Positions 1-7,014 are shown, numbered from the stretch's first letter. The stretch: 8,623 nucleotides of DNA from Euryarchaeota archaeon UBA596 (GCA_002498205.1 DAGQ01000103.1:1-8623); one strand, 5' to 3'. The notes: generated by a model from the sequence alone, not told the origin. Numbers and translations are program-made.

Positions 1-1
1 A

Positions 2-3000
2 TTTTGTAGTGCGAAAGCTGAAATAGAATATGTAGCACAAGAACAAAGTAATTGTGTAAAAGAGTCCAAGGATGCTGCACAAAAAGCACAAGATGGGGAA
101 AAGCAATTAATGAACATTGAAGAAAAAGTAATCGCAATTGAAAAACAAATGAGAGAATTACTGGGAGATGAAAGTAGTTCTTTAATGGATAAATTAAATC
201 AATTAAGATTAGACATAGATAGAAGAACTGACAAAATTTCTGAAGCAGAACAAACCATTGAAGAAAATTTGGAAAATTTAGAATATTACCACGAAGATGC
301 AACTGAAGCATCAAAGAGCCTAGATGATCATATATCCAAACAAGAACAAGCCAAGAAGTCTTTGCAAGAAGCAAAAGACGCATTTAAAAAGGCAGAAAAA
401 GATGAAAATGACGCAAAAAAAGCATTAATGGCAGGAGATAAGGAAACTAACTCACTTACAAGAGAACTAGGTAAAGCAAATCAAAAAGTAAGTGATTCTG
501 TTGCCGAACTAACAAAAGTTCAACTAGAATTTGATAGAACCGAACAAGCATTTGATTTGTCATTAAAACATTTAGCAACCCTACAAGATGATGAAGAAGA
601 GGCAAGATTATCAAGAGACGATTTATTGATGCAAGGTGAAGAATTAAAATCAGAAGATTCAGGCGAAGATCGAGAAGGTTTAGCAACCCAATTAACTCAA
701 AGACAAAGAGAAGAGCAAAAACTCAAAGAAGAACATGATGCAATCAACAGTAAATTAATTTCTGCAGAAAGGGATTTAGCAAAAGCAAGAGCTGAAATGG
801 AAAATAAGAGCGGTATTAGAGGAGGAATGGCAATGGCCGTCTCCGCACTTCTAAATCAAAGAGATGAAGGAAACATTAAAGGGATTTTAGGCACATTAAG
901 TCAACTAGCTAAACCTAAAGACTCGACTCATGAAAATGCCCTCGCAACTGCCATAGGCGCTGGAATGCAAAGCATAATTGTTGAAACTGATGAAGTAGCA
1001 GCCAGGTGTATTGCTTGGCTAAGAGAAAATAAAGCAGGAAGAGCAACATTCCTGCCATTAAATAAATTACAAGTCAGAAGACCTAGTGGAAAAGCACTAA
1101 TGCTAACAAAAGAAGACAATATAGAAGGTTTTGCTTGGGAATTATTAGATTATGATCCAAGAGTTGAATTAGCAATCAAATACGCACTAAAAGACACATT
1201 ACTAGTCGCAAATCTTTCAACTGCAAGGAAACATATGGGCGGAGTTAGAATGGTCACATTAAAAGGTGATTTGACAGAAGCTGGAGGAGCAATGGTAGGA
1301 GGTAACCAAAGAAGAAACAGAGTTCTTTTCGGAGGTCAAATTGCAGGTAGTGGAGAGGTAGACAGATTAGAATCTGAAATCAATAGATTACAATTACTCA
1401 GCGATACTGTTCAATCCGCACTAATAGAATCTAGAAAGCAGCAACAACTAGTCCATCAAAAGATTAGTAATTTAACTGCAAATGATGGTATTGCCAAAGT
1501 CAAACAATGGAATATAGAGATTAAAGCCGCTGAAGATAAATTACAAAAGATTACTAAAGACCTATCTAATGCCCAAAATGCACTAAATCAAGCAAAAAAA
1601 GATAGAGAGAAAAATGAAGAACATTTGATTTTAGCAAATAAAGCATGTCAAGATGCTGAAGAACAAAGACAAAATGCAAATTTAGAATTACAAAAAGCAA
1701 GCCCTGAACACTTACAAAAAACATTGAGAGATGTTCAAGAACTTAGAGTAAATGCTCAAGGAATACAAGTGAAAGCCGAGGCACAATTGGCTGGTGGTGA
1801 AGAACACACAAAAATCCTAAAAGACAGAGTCGAAGAATTAAATTTAAAAATAGAATCATTCAAAAAAGATTCTCAAAATAAGAAAGAATCAATTAGCGAA
1901 TGGAAAAATGAACAAAAATCACTCAAACTAGAATTAAAAGAACTTGAAGAAAAATATTCTACAATTTCAGAAGAAAATAAAGAACTCGAAAATTCTAGAG
2001 TTAAATTAGTAGAAGAAAGAGGAAGTTTAAGAACTACAGTAAATCAATTAATTCAACAATCTGAATCTGCTAGGAGAAGAGCATCAGAACATACAATTAC
2101 CTTGGAAAGTAAACGCGAACTATTATCTTCATTAATTGAAGAAATGGAGATGGCAGGAGTTAAAGCACCAGAATCAGGCGCATCAATACCTACAGTTGCT
2201 CAAGCAGAAAATAAAATCAGAGGGATAGAAAAGAGATTAGAATTCATTGGCAACGTAAACATGCTTTCTATAGAACAATACGATAAAACAGAAACTAGAC
2301 TAGACGAATTAAAAAATGACAATAAATTATGTCAAACTAGGAGAAAATCATTAATTGATATTTCTGAAAAGTTAGAAAAGCAACGTAAAAAGCGATTAAT
2401 TGCTGTATTTAAAGAAGTAAATAAAAATTTCAAAGAAGTATATAGACTACTCTCAGATGGAGGAAGAGGCGAACTAAAATTAGAAAATCTTGAGAACCCA
2501 TTCAAAGGTGGTTTAGAAATGTGGTGCCAACCAAAGGGAAAAAGCTCCAGGGCTAAATTAAACGGACTCTCTGGTGGAGAAAAATCAATGGCTGCACTTT
2601 CATTAATTTTTGCTATTCAAGACCACGACCCATCACCATTCTACTACTTTGATGAAGTAGATCAAAATCTAGACGCTTTCAATGCGGAAAGAATTGCAAG
2701 ACTTTGTAGAGCTAGAGCTAATAGTGCTCAATTCCTAATGGTTACGCTAAGAAAAGTAAGTTTACAATTAGCAGACCACCACATTGGAATCACGCACGCA
2801 GGAGATGGATGTAGCAGAAGAATAGCAGATTTCAACAGAGAAAGAGCAATTGAACTCGGTGAAAAAGAAGAAAAGATTCGTGAAACTGCAGATAAAGCAA
2901 TGAAAGAAAAGAAAGAAAAATTATCACACTTACCTACAGAAAAAGATATGCCAGAAGTACCTGAACCATTATCTGCACCTCCAAGTTTAGGTGGTTTAGA

Positions 3001-3187
3001 TATTGAAATAGAAGGAGAAGTTCCATTAAAAGTTGATTCATCAATGTCAGCACTTTCTGAAAGAGCAGGAGAATTGAAAGAAGATATTGAAGAATTACAA
3101 GATTTAAGAGAAGCCATCAGAGAAGTTGATTCCATAAATAATGAAGAAATTGAACTTGAACAGTTGGAAAAAACTGAGGAGCCCTGA
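2..3187 (+). CDS. smc: SMC chromosome-segregation ATPase, 5' end missing
   Basis: Structural maintenance of chromosomes protein, the ATP-driven arm of the prokaryotic condensin that binds ScpA and ScpB and compacts or segregates DNA. The frame is open from base 2, so the first ATG at 110 is internal. The N-terminal ATPase head with Walker A and the start of the coil, roughly 200-250 residues, lie upstream. In order: first coiled coil (to about 811); hinge (about 812-1310) ending in the typical MVTLKGDLTEAGGAMVGG; return coiled coil (about 1311-2390); C-terminal head with the ABC signature LSGGEKSM (2567-2590) and Walker B/D-loop FYYFDEVDQNLD (2639-2674). The H-loop position reads VTLRK, with Leu in place of His, as in some archaeal and eukaryotic SMCs. 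After the head, an extra tail of about 117 residues (2834-3184) is Pro/acidic and then coiled-coil-like; most prokaryotic SMCs stop soon after the head. First visible gene of the smc-scpA-scpB operon. Identification is firm. Confidence 0.97.
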   Translation, partial: FCSAKAEIEYVAQEQSNCVKESKDAAQKAQDGEKQLMNIEEKVIAIEKQMRELLGDESSSLMDKLNQLRLDIDRRTDKISEAEQTIEENLENLEYYHEDATEASKSLDDHISKQEQAKKSLQEAKDAFKKAEKDENDAKKALMAGDKETNSLTRELGKANQKVSDSVAELTKVQLEFDRTEQAFDLSLKHLATLQDDEEEARLSRDDLLMQGEELKSEDSGEDREGLATQLTQRQREEQKLKEEHDAINSKLISAERDLAKARAEMENKSGIRGGMAMAVSALLNQRDEGNIKGILGTLSQLAKPKDSTHENALATAIGAGMQSIIVETDEVAARCIAWLRENKAGRATFLPLNKLQVRRPSGKALMLTKEDNIEGFAWELLDYDPRVELAIKYALKDTLLVANLSTARKHMGGVRMVTLKGDLTEAGGAMVGGNQRRNRVLFGGQIAGSGEVDRLESEINRLQLLSDTVQSALIESRKQQQLVHQKISNLTANDGIAKVKQWNIEIKAAEDKLQKITKDLSNAQNALNQAKKDREKNEEHLILANKACQDAEEQRQNANLELQKASPEHLQKTLRDVQELRVNAQGIQVKAEAQLAGGEEHTKILKDRVEELNLKIESFKKDSQNKKESISEWKNEQKSLKLELKELEEKYSTISEENKELENSRVKLVEERGSLRTTVNQLIQQSESARRRASEHTITLESKRELLSSLIEEMEMAGVKAPESGASIPTVAQAENKIRGIEKRLEFIGNVNMLSIEQYDKTETRLDELKNDNKLCQTRRKSLIDISEKLEKQRKKRLIAVFKEVNKNFKEVYRLLSDGGRGELKLENLENPFKGGLEMWCQPKGKSSRAKLNGLSGGEKSMAALSLIFAIQDHDPSPFYYFDEVDQNLDAFNAERIARLCRARANSAQFLMVTLRKVSLQLADHHIGITHAGDGCSRRIADFNRERAIELGEKEEKIRETADKAMKEKKEKLSHLPTEKDMPEVPEPLSAPPSLGGLDIEIEGEVPLKVDSSMSALSERAGELKEDIEELQDLREAIREVDSINNEEIELEQLEKTEEP

Positions 3188-3194
3188 GAGGTGG
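3188..3194 (+). promoter_or_regulatory. Shine-Dalgarno of scpA
   Basis: GAGGTGG lies directly after the smc stop codon (TGA, 3185-3187), 7 nt before the ATG at 3202. It matches the archaeal anti-SD (CACCUCC) and selects ATG 3202 over the in-frame TTG at 3199. Confidence 0.75.
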
Positions 3195-3201
3195 ATGATT
3201 G

Positions 3202-4221
3202 ATGCAATCAAAACTTGACTCATACTTCATTAGAGAAGACATAATTAACAACCTATTAGAATCTAGAGAAGAAACTAGAGAAGAAGCAGTAGACTATGCG
3301 GATAGATTATTAACAATTGCAGAAATGGAAAATGCTGAATATTCATCATTAGTTGATCCTTTTGATAGATCAGTGGCATTAGTATTTGAATTAGTAAAAG
3401 ACGCTGATTTAGATCCATGGGATATCGATTTAAGTTCTTTTGTTAATCTATTTAGTGAAAGAATCAAAAAAAATTCAGATAATATAGACTTACCATCATG
3501 TGGAAGATTACTGAGGTTAGCTTGGGCAGTTCTAAGAGGACAAGTTGAAGATTTATTAGATAGACAAAACAAAGCTGACATGGATGATGAATTGGACGAT
3601 TACTTTATCGACGAAGGATGGATGACTGATTTTGACGATAATGAATTCAACTTTACAAATAATGTTATTTCAGGTGAATTAGAAGCCGATTTAAATGGAT
3701 TATTTGAAGAAAGAGTACGGAGAGAAGAAGGCCGACCTGTTACTTTAGGTGATTTATTAGGAGCTTTAAGAGGGGCTTGTGATGACGCTGAAATAAATAA
3801 AACAAGAGAAGAAAATAGAATCAAATACAAATTAGAAGTTGAAGAAGCATTAGGAAACGTAGGTGCTAGAATGCATGATGAAAATCTAGAAGGAGATATT
3901 GAATTATGCTGGAATATAATGAGAGAAATGAATCAAAATGGTGAAATTGATTTACAGACATTATCTGAGGGAGTTGCTAAAGAGATTAAAAAAGAAATTG
4001 ATGAAGATGTTGACGTTTCTGCTGAAGCAAAGGTCACTGGACTAGTTTCTATGTTATTTTTAACACACAGAGGCTTTACAGACATTGAGCAAGATGAAGT
4101 ACCTAATGGAAAAATAAAAATCAAAGACTTATGGCCAAAAATGGAAAATTGGGACTCCATTAAAGAAAAGTTTAATGAAGAAAATGTCAAATTTAGTGAG
4201 GTGATTGGAGTTGACAGCTGA
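3202..4221 (+). CDS. scpA: ScpA, kleisin subunit of the SMC complex
   Basis: Kleisin that bridges the two SMC heads and recruits ScpB; 339 residues from ATG 3202. Residues 52-120 give the N-terminal kleisin helices: DPFDRSVALVFELVKDADLD resembles the family's FDGPLDLLLHLI...LDIYDI, followed by DIDLSSFVNLF and the helix LLRLAWAVLRGQVEDLL. Residues 121-165 form an acidic, aromatic linker (DMDDELDDYFIDEGW, then DFDDNEFNF). Residues 166-195 (RVRREEGRPVTLGDLLGALRGA) resemble the archaeal ScpA segment that follows the linker. Residues 276-309 (AKVTGLVSMLFLTHRGFTDIEQDEV) are the C-terminal winged helix that docks on SMC. About 30 residues follow this, more than in typical bacterial ScpA. The gene lies 14 nt after smc and overlaps scpB. 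Sequence match is diffuse, as usual for kleisins, but position between smc and scpB makes the call strong. Confidence 0.92.
   Translation: MQSKLDSYFIREDIINNLLESREETREEAVDYADRLLTIAEMENAEYSSLVDPFDRSVALVFELVKDADLDPWDIDLSSFVNLFSERIKKNSDNIDLPSCGRLLRLAWAVLRGQVEDLLDRQNKADMDDELDDYFIDEGWMTDFDDNEFNFTNNVISGELEADLNGLFEERVRREEGRPVTLGDLLGALRGACDDAEINKTREENRIKYKLEVEEALGNVGARMHDENLEGDIELCWNIMREMNQNGEIDLQTLSEGVAKEIKKEIDEDVDVSAEAKVTGLVSMLFLTHRGFTDIEQDEVPNGKIKIKDLWPKMENWDSIKEKFNEENVKFSEVIGVDS
4198..4204 (+). promoter_or_regulatory. Shine-Dalgarno of scpB, inside the scpA end
   Basis: GAGGTGA in the last codons of scpA. It abuts the TTG at 4205 (no spacer) but sits 6 nt before the TTG at 4211, so it favours 4211 as the scpB start. 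It is the second GAGGTG-type SD in this operon and implies coupled translation of scpA and scpB. Confidence 0.7.
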
Positions 4222-4804
4222 ACTTCAGACATTAATTGAAGCAACTCTTTTCGGTGTTGGTAAATCCATGAGTGTAGAACAACTATCACATGGATTAAAA
4301 GAAGAGATTTCCTTAGTTAGTGAAGCCTTACTTGGATTGCAGTCATCATTAAAAAGAAGAAGAGGAGGAGCACTTCAACTAGTTGAAATTTCTGGAAAAT
4401 GGGCTTTAGAAGTAAAACCATCCATTGCTGAAAAATTACCCAAAGATGCGAAAACTGAGATTCCTACAAGATTACTCAAAGCTGCAGCATTAATTGCATA
4501 CCATCAACCAATGGAACAATCAAGTTTAGTAAAACTACTTGGTGAAAAAGCATATGGCTACGTAAAAGAATTATCCGATGCTGGATTAATAGATAGAAGA
4601 CGTGCTGGAAATACTAGAAGATTAACAACAACAAGAAGATTTTCTGAAGTTTTTGGTTGCCCACACACAAATCATAAAAAAGTAAGGCAATGGTTTAGAG
4701 ATAGATCAGAACAATTAGGAATGACTGATGGTAATTCTACACCAATTGCTCTAGAAGAAGATATTGATTTAGAATCAAAAATAGATATTACTATCGAAGA
4801 ATAA
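4211..4804 (+). CDS. scpB: ScpB, winged-helix partner of SMC-ScpA
   Basis: ScpB dimer binds the middle of ScpA and completes the condensin ring. With a TTG start at 4211 the protein has 197 residues, in the usual family range. Residues 5-50 are the first winged helix (LQTLIEATLFGVGKSMSVEQ, as in the family's LKAILEALLFVSGEPLS). Residues 51-80 form the wing (GGALQLVEISGKWALEVKP). Residues 86-150 are the second winged helix (LLKAAALIAYHQPMEQSSLV, then YVKELSDAGLIDRR and LTTTRRFSEVFG). The tail from about 170 is acidic. The usual GRPxxYxTT segment is altered to AGNTRRLTTTRRF, but the TT and following F...FG remain. The start overlaps the end of scpA by 11 nt, with the SD inside scpA. A longer in-frame start at TTG 4205 is possible but poorly spaced from that SD. 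Confidence 0.93.
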   Translation: MTAELQTLIEATLFGVGKSMSVEQLSHGLKEEISLVSEALLGLQSSLKRRRGGALQLVEISGKWALEVKPSIAEKLPKDAKTEIPTRLLKAAALIAYHQPMEQSSLVKLLGEKAYGYVKELSDAGLIDRRRAGNTRRLTTTRRFSEVFGCPHTNHKKVRQWFRDRSEQLGMTDGNSTPIALEEDIDLESKIDITIEE

Positions 4805-4818
4805 GTCACTAAAGAATG

Positions 4819-4830
4819 TTATATTAAATA
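4819..4830 (+). promoter_or_regulatory. TATA-like promoter of the 4853 gene
   Basis: TTATATTAAATA, centred about 28 nt before ATG 4853. This is the spacing expected if transcription starts at or next to the ATG (leaderless archaeal mRNA). No SD precedes the ATG, which agrees. Since scpB ends at 4804, the element would give the membrane-protein gene its own promoter. AT-rich composition makes chance matches common. Confidence 0.5.
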
Positions 4831-4852
4831 TCTTCAAGCATGTACGAAACAG

Positions 4853-5503
4853 ATGAGCTTTTTCAAGTCGATTTTTTACGGTGTGAAGTTATATTTTTTG
4901 GCTTCACTGGCAATTGGACTTAGTTATTTTATTGAGATTCAACGTAATGACCTAAATGGCAACATAGAAGACAGTATGCTAAATATAATCCATTCTATAG
5001 AAATTCTTACATTGGTTTTTCCTTTGTTTTGTTTCTATGTTGGATCCAAGCAATCTAACTTAATTAGAAGAAAAACTGATTCTGGTTTTGCAGCTGCAAT
5101 TAGTGCTTCAATTGGTTTTTTAATGATTCTTTATATGAACTGGATTATTGCATTGGGTAGTTTGATGATTGCAGATGCTGTAAATATTTTAGATAATATA
5201 AATAATTGGTATTTTGATTCTGAGATTAATAATATTAATGAAATATTAAATGAACAGATTTGGAGAATCATTCCTGCAATATTAGCAGGTTTATTTGCAG
5301 CCATAATCAACAACAAAAATGAAGATAGTAAACAATTAGAGTTAAAAAATTCATTGCAAAATGATGTAAAAGAATCTTCACCCACACCCTGGCTATATTC
5401 CGTAGGAGTAATTGATGAACACGGTTTTGAATGGATTAAACACAATAACAAGCAATGGTATAGAAATGCAAATAGTGGAGACGAATGGAAAGAATATTCA
5501 TAA
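4853..5503 (+). CDS. membrane protein of unknown function, aromatic C-terminal tail
   Basis: 216 residues; I do not recognise a named family. Four hydrophobic segments are visible at about residues 8-28, 44-64, 78-107 and 135-152, so an integral membrane protein with four helices is likely. Lys/Arg-rich stretches at 65-74 (SKQSNLIRRK) and after 152 suggest cytoplasmic loops. Residues 155-175 are a charged, polar linker. The last ~40 residues form a compact soluble module: PWLYSVGVIDEHGFEWI, then WYR and W-K-E-Y near the end, with evenly spaced Trp/Tyr/Phe. Such short aromatic C-terminal modules (here GxxDEHGFEWI...WYR...W) may be an appended peptide-binding or surface domain; this is inference. 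The gene has its own TATA-like promoter and lacks an SD. It ends 2 bp from the convergent HMG-CoA reductase gene. No functional link to the neighbours is evident. Confidence 0.85.
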   Translation: MSFFKSIFYGVKLYFLASLAIGLSYFIEIQRNDLNGNIEDSMLNIIHSIEILTLVFPLFCFYVGSKQSNLIRRKTDSGFAAAISASIGFLMILYMNWIIALGSLMIADAVNILDNINNWYFDSEINNINEILNEQIWRIIPAILAGLFAAIINNKNEDSKQLELKNSLQNDVKESSPTPWLYSVGVIDEHGFEWIKHNNKQWYRNANSGDEWKEYS

Positions 5504-5505
5504 AA

Positions 5506-6819
5506 TTAATTTGATGAACGGTATTTAACCAAACTATCTTCAATTAATTTTGCAGTAATTCTTTCACCACTTGAATGTGCCAAACTTACTACAGCATCTA
5601 CCTCATCATCAGTAGCTCCTGCTGTTACAGCCATATTTCTCGCATGTAATTTCATATGTCCTGCTTGAATACCTACAGTTGCTAAAGCCCTTAATGCACC
5701 TAAATTTTGAGCTAATCCAGCCGCAGCCATTACTTTAGCTAGTTCATTAGCTGATTTAATTCCCAATAAAGCAACATTTGTCTGCGCTGCAGGGTGAACT
5801 CTGACGGCCCCTCCAACTAATCCAACAGCCATAGGTAATTCTATCGATCCAACTAAATCTCCATCCTCATTTTTTTCCCAATGAGTCATTGAAGTATATT
5901 CTTTATTATATGCTGCATAACTATGTGCTCCTGATTCTATTGCCCGCCAATCTTGACCGCAAGCGAGTGCTATTGGGGATATTGCATTCATAATTCCTTT
6001 ATTGTGGGTTGTAGCTCTAAAAGGATCTGCAGCTGCGAAATGATATGCTTGAATTACGCCATCAATTACTTCCCCCCCACGAACAGCATCATCACCTTTT
6101 TCAGACATTTCCTCACGCGTAAATGTAGCATGAACTCTAGCAAGTCTATGTACTGCAAGATTAGAAATAATCCTCAAAATAACAGTCCCACCACTAATTG
6201 TTTCTACTTTATTAGCTATTGTTTCAGCCATTGTATTTACAGCATTAGCACCCATAGCGTCCCTACAATCTACTAAAAGATGTAAAATTAGCATTTCACC
6301 AGATTCAGTTTGAATAATTCTAGCTTCAATATCTCTACATCCCCCTCCAAATTTAACTAATATTGGATCTACTTGATTGCATAAATCAATTAAATGCTCT
6401 TTTTCAGATAAAATTGCTGCTTTAGATTCATTTATATCTGGACAATCAACAATTTGTATTTGGCCAATCATAACTGGATCGTCATTTGCAGATACAAATC
6501 CTCCTTTAGTCTGGCATCTTTTGGCCATATTACTTGCTGCAGCAACTACTGAAGGTTCTTCTAACACGAATGGTATGAGATAATGTTCATCGTCAATTAT
6601 AAAATTTGTAGCAACTCCAATAGGTAATGAATATGTTCCAATTACATTTTCAATCATTTTATCGGCTGCCGATTCAGATAATTCGCCGGAACTTGACCAT
6701 GCTAAAACTTGTTCTTCATTTAATCCAGCAATTTTTGCTAACAAATCTCTTCTTTCAGAGACGCTTAATTTGTAAAATCCTTGAAGTCGACTATTGTTTA
6801 CCGCCATGTTGCTCATCAT
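5506..6819 (-). CDS. hydroxymethylglutaryl-CoA reductase, class II type
   Basis: Converts HMG-CoA to mevalonate (or the reverse) using NAD(P)H. In an archaeon the likely role is supplying mevalonate for isoprenoid lipids. The 437-residue length and motifs match the Pseudomonas mevalonii class II enzyme, without the long N-terminal membrane part of eukaryotic class I. Visible motifs: ENVIGTYSLPIGVATNF (57-73); LEEPSVVAAAS with catalytic Glu88; DCRDAMGANAVNTM in the cofactor domain (184-197); HNKGIMN with catalytic Lys274; GQDWRA with Asp290; LHARN with catalytic His391. All four catalytic positions are kept. Start is uncertain: ATG codons at 6819, 6816 and 6807 are in frame. Comparison with P. 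mevalonii (SRL near residue 5) fits 6807 best; the longest frame is reported. The gene faces away from the ATPase gene across the repeat-bearing intergenic region. Class II enzymes in archaea are usually explained by ancient transfer from bacteria (established knowledge). Confidence 0.96.
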   Translation of the reverse strand: MMSNMAVNNSRLQGFYKLSVSERRDLLAKIAGLNEEQVLAWSSSGELSESAADKMIENVIGTYSLPIGVATNFIIDDEHYLIPFVLEEPSVVAAASNMAKRCQTKGGFVSANDDPVMIGQIQIVDCPDINESKAAILSEKEHLIDLCNQVDPILVKFGGGCRDIEARIIQTESGEMLILHLLVDCRDAMGANAVNTMAETIANKVETISGGTVILRIISNLAVHRLARVHATFTREEMSEKGDDAVRGGEVIDGVIQAYHFAAADPFRATTHNKGIMNAISPIALACGQDWRAIESGAHSYAAYNKEYTSMTHWEKNEDGDLVGSIELPMAVGLVGGAVRVHPAAQTNVALLGIKSANELAKVMAAAGLAQNLGALRALATVGIQAGHMKLHARNMAVTAGATDDEVDAVVSLAHSSGERITAKLIEDSLVKYRSSN

Positions 6820-6850
6820 ACGCTAATGACTATATTCCTAAATCATTCCG

Positions 6851-6858
6851 CTTTAAAT
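6851..6858 (-). promoter_or_regulatory. possible TATA box for the HMG-CoA reductase gene
   Basis: On the minus strand the sequence reads ATTTAAAG, about 35 nt before ATG 6819. A start of transcription about 25 nt downstream would leave a leader of some 10 nt. If correct, repeat cluster 1 lies directly upstream of the TATA/BRE region, where an activator or a repressor of TBP/TFB binding would act. Weak consensus match in AT-rich DNA. Confidence 0.35.
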
Positions 6859-6864
6859 CGTACT

Positions 6865-6921
6865 TTTAACGCATATTAACGCGTTAATTATGTGTTAATT
6901 TAGCGTTAATTTAGCGTTAAT
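6865..6921. repeat. repeat cluster 1: 11-bp phased GCGTTAAT units
   Basis: Four direct units start at 6881 (GCGTTAAT), 6892 (GTGTTAAT), 6903 (GCGTTAAT) and 6914 (GCGTTAAT), exactly 11 bp apart with TAT or TTA spacers. On the side facing the HMG-CoA reductase gene are two inverted units, ATTAACGC (6875-6882) and TTTAACGC (6865-6872). The inverted and direct units meet as a perfect 14-bp palindrome, ATTAACGCGTTAAT (6875-6888). The 11-bp period is close to one helical turn, so all direct units face one side of the DNA. Likely a protein-binding array; the binding protein is unknown. Confidence 0.85.
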
Positions 6922-6937
6922 TGATGTGTTTTTTAAA

Positions 6938-6949
6938 AATTTATAAATT
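6938..6949. promoter_or_regulatory. palindromic TATA-like element in AT-rich core
   Basis: AATTTATAAATT is a perfect 12-bp palindrome inside an almost pure A/T stretch (6929-6949). It resembles an archaeal TATA box and, being symmetric, could serve either direction. For the rightward gene, transcription would start near 6970, at the edge of cluster 2, giving a leader of about 80 nt. It could equally be an easily melted element. Confidence 0.45.
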
Positions 6950-6969
6950 CCAAAAATGCTCTGGGTACT

Positions 6970-7014
6970 GCGTTTTTACTCGTTAATTATGCGTTAACTA
7001 TGCGTTATTAACGC
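6970..7014. repeat. repeat cluster 2: 11-bp phased GCGTTAAT-like units
   Basis: Units start at 6980 (TCGTTAAT), 6991 (GCGTTAAC) and 7002 (GCGTTATT), again exactly 11 bp apart with TAT spacers. A degenerate GCGTTTTT lies at 6970-6977, and an inverted ATTAACGC at 7007-7014 overlaps the last unit. Here the inverted unit is on the side facing the ATPase gene, mirroring cluster 1. The cluster lies between the AT-rich core and the ATPase start, so a bound protein would block transcription or translation of that gene. Confidence 0.8.

Noticed and set aside
2735..2760. SMC H-loop reads VTLRK, Leu instead of the ABC switch His
   Set aside because: Not a defect: archaeal (Pyrococcus-like) and eukaryotic SMCs often have Leu or another residue at this position.
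2728..3207. Minus-strand open frame of 159 codons opposite the end of smc
   Set aside because: Ser-rich translation with no recognisable motif, fully antisense to a well-supported SMC coding region; it is a composition shadow.
4857..4877. T-tracts as a terminator for the smc-scpA-scpB operon
   Set aside because: Two short T runs lie inside the start of the next gene; archaeal terminators can be T-rich, but no other support exists and the tracts are ordinary for this composition.
4840..4923. Short open frame beginning ATG TAC GAA ahead of the membrane-protein gene
   Set aside because: About 27 codons, mostly overlapping the 4853 gene in another frame, with no SD; the TATA-like element fits the 4853 start better.
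5953..6276. Plus-strand open frame of 107 codons within the HMG-CoA reductase gene
   Set aside because: Antisense to catalytic motifs of a complete enzyme; its Cys/Ser-rich translation has no family features.
6865..7014. CRISPR array
   Set aside because: Units are 8 bp with 3-bp spacers, in both orientations; far too short for CRISPR repeats and spacers, and no cas gene is present.
6865..7014. Canonical archaeal origin recognition boxes
   Set aside because: The units lack the G-rich string and the inverted core known from ORB/mini-ORB sequences, so an origin is kept only as a hypothesis.
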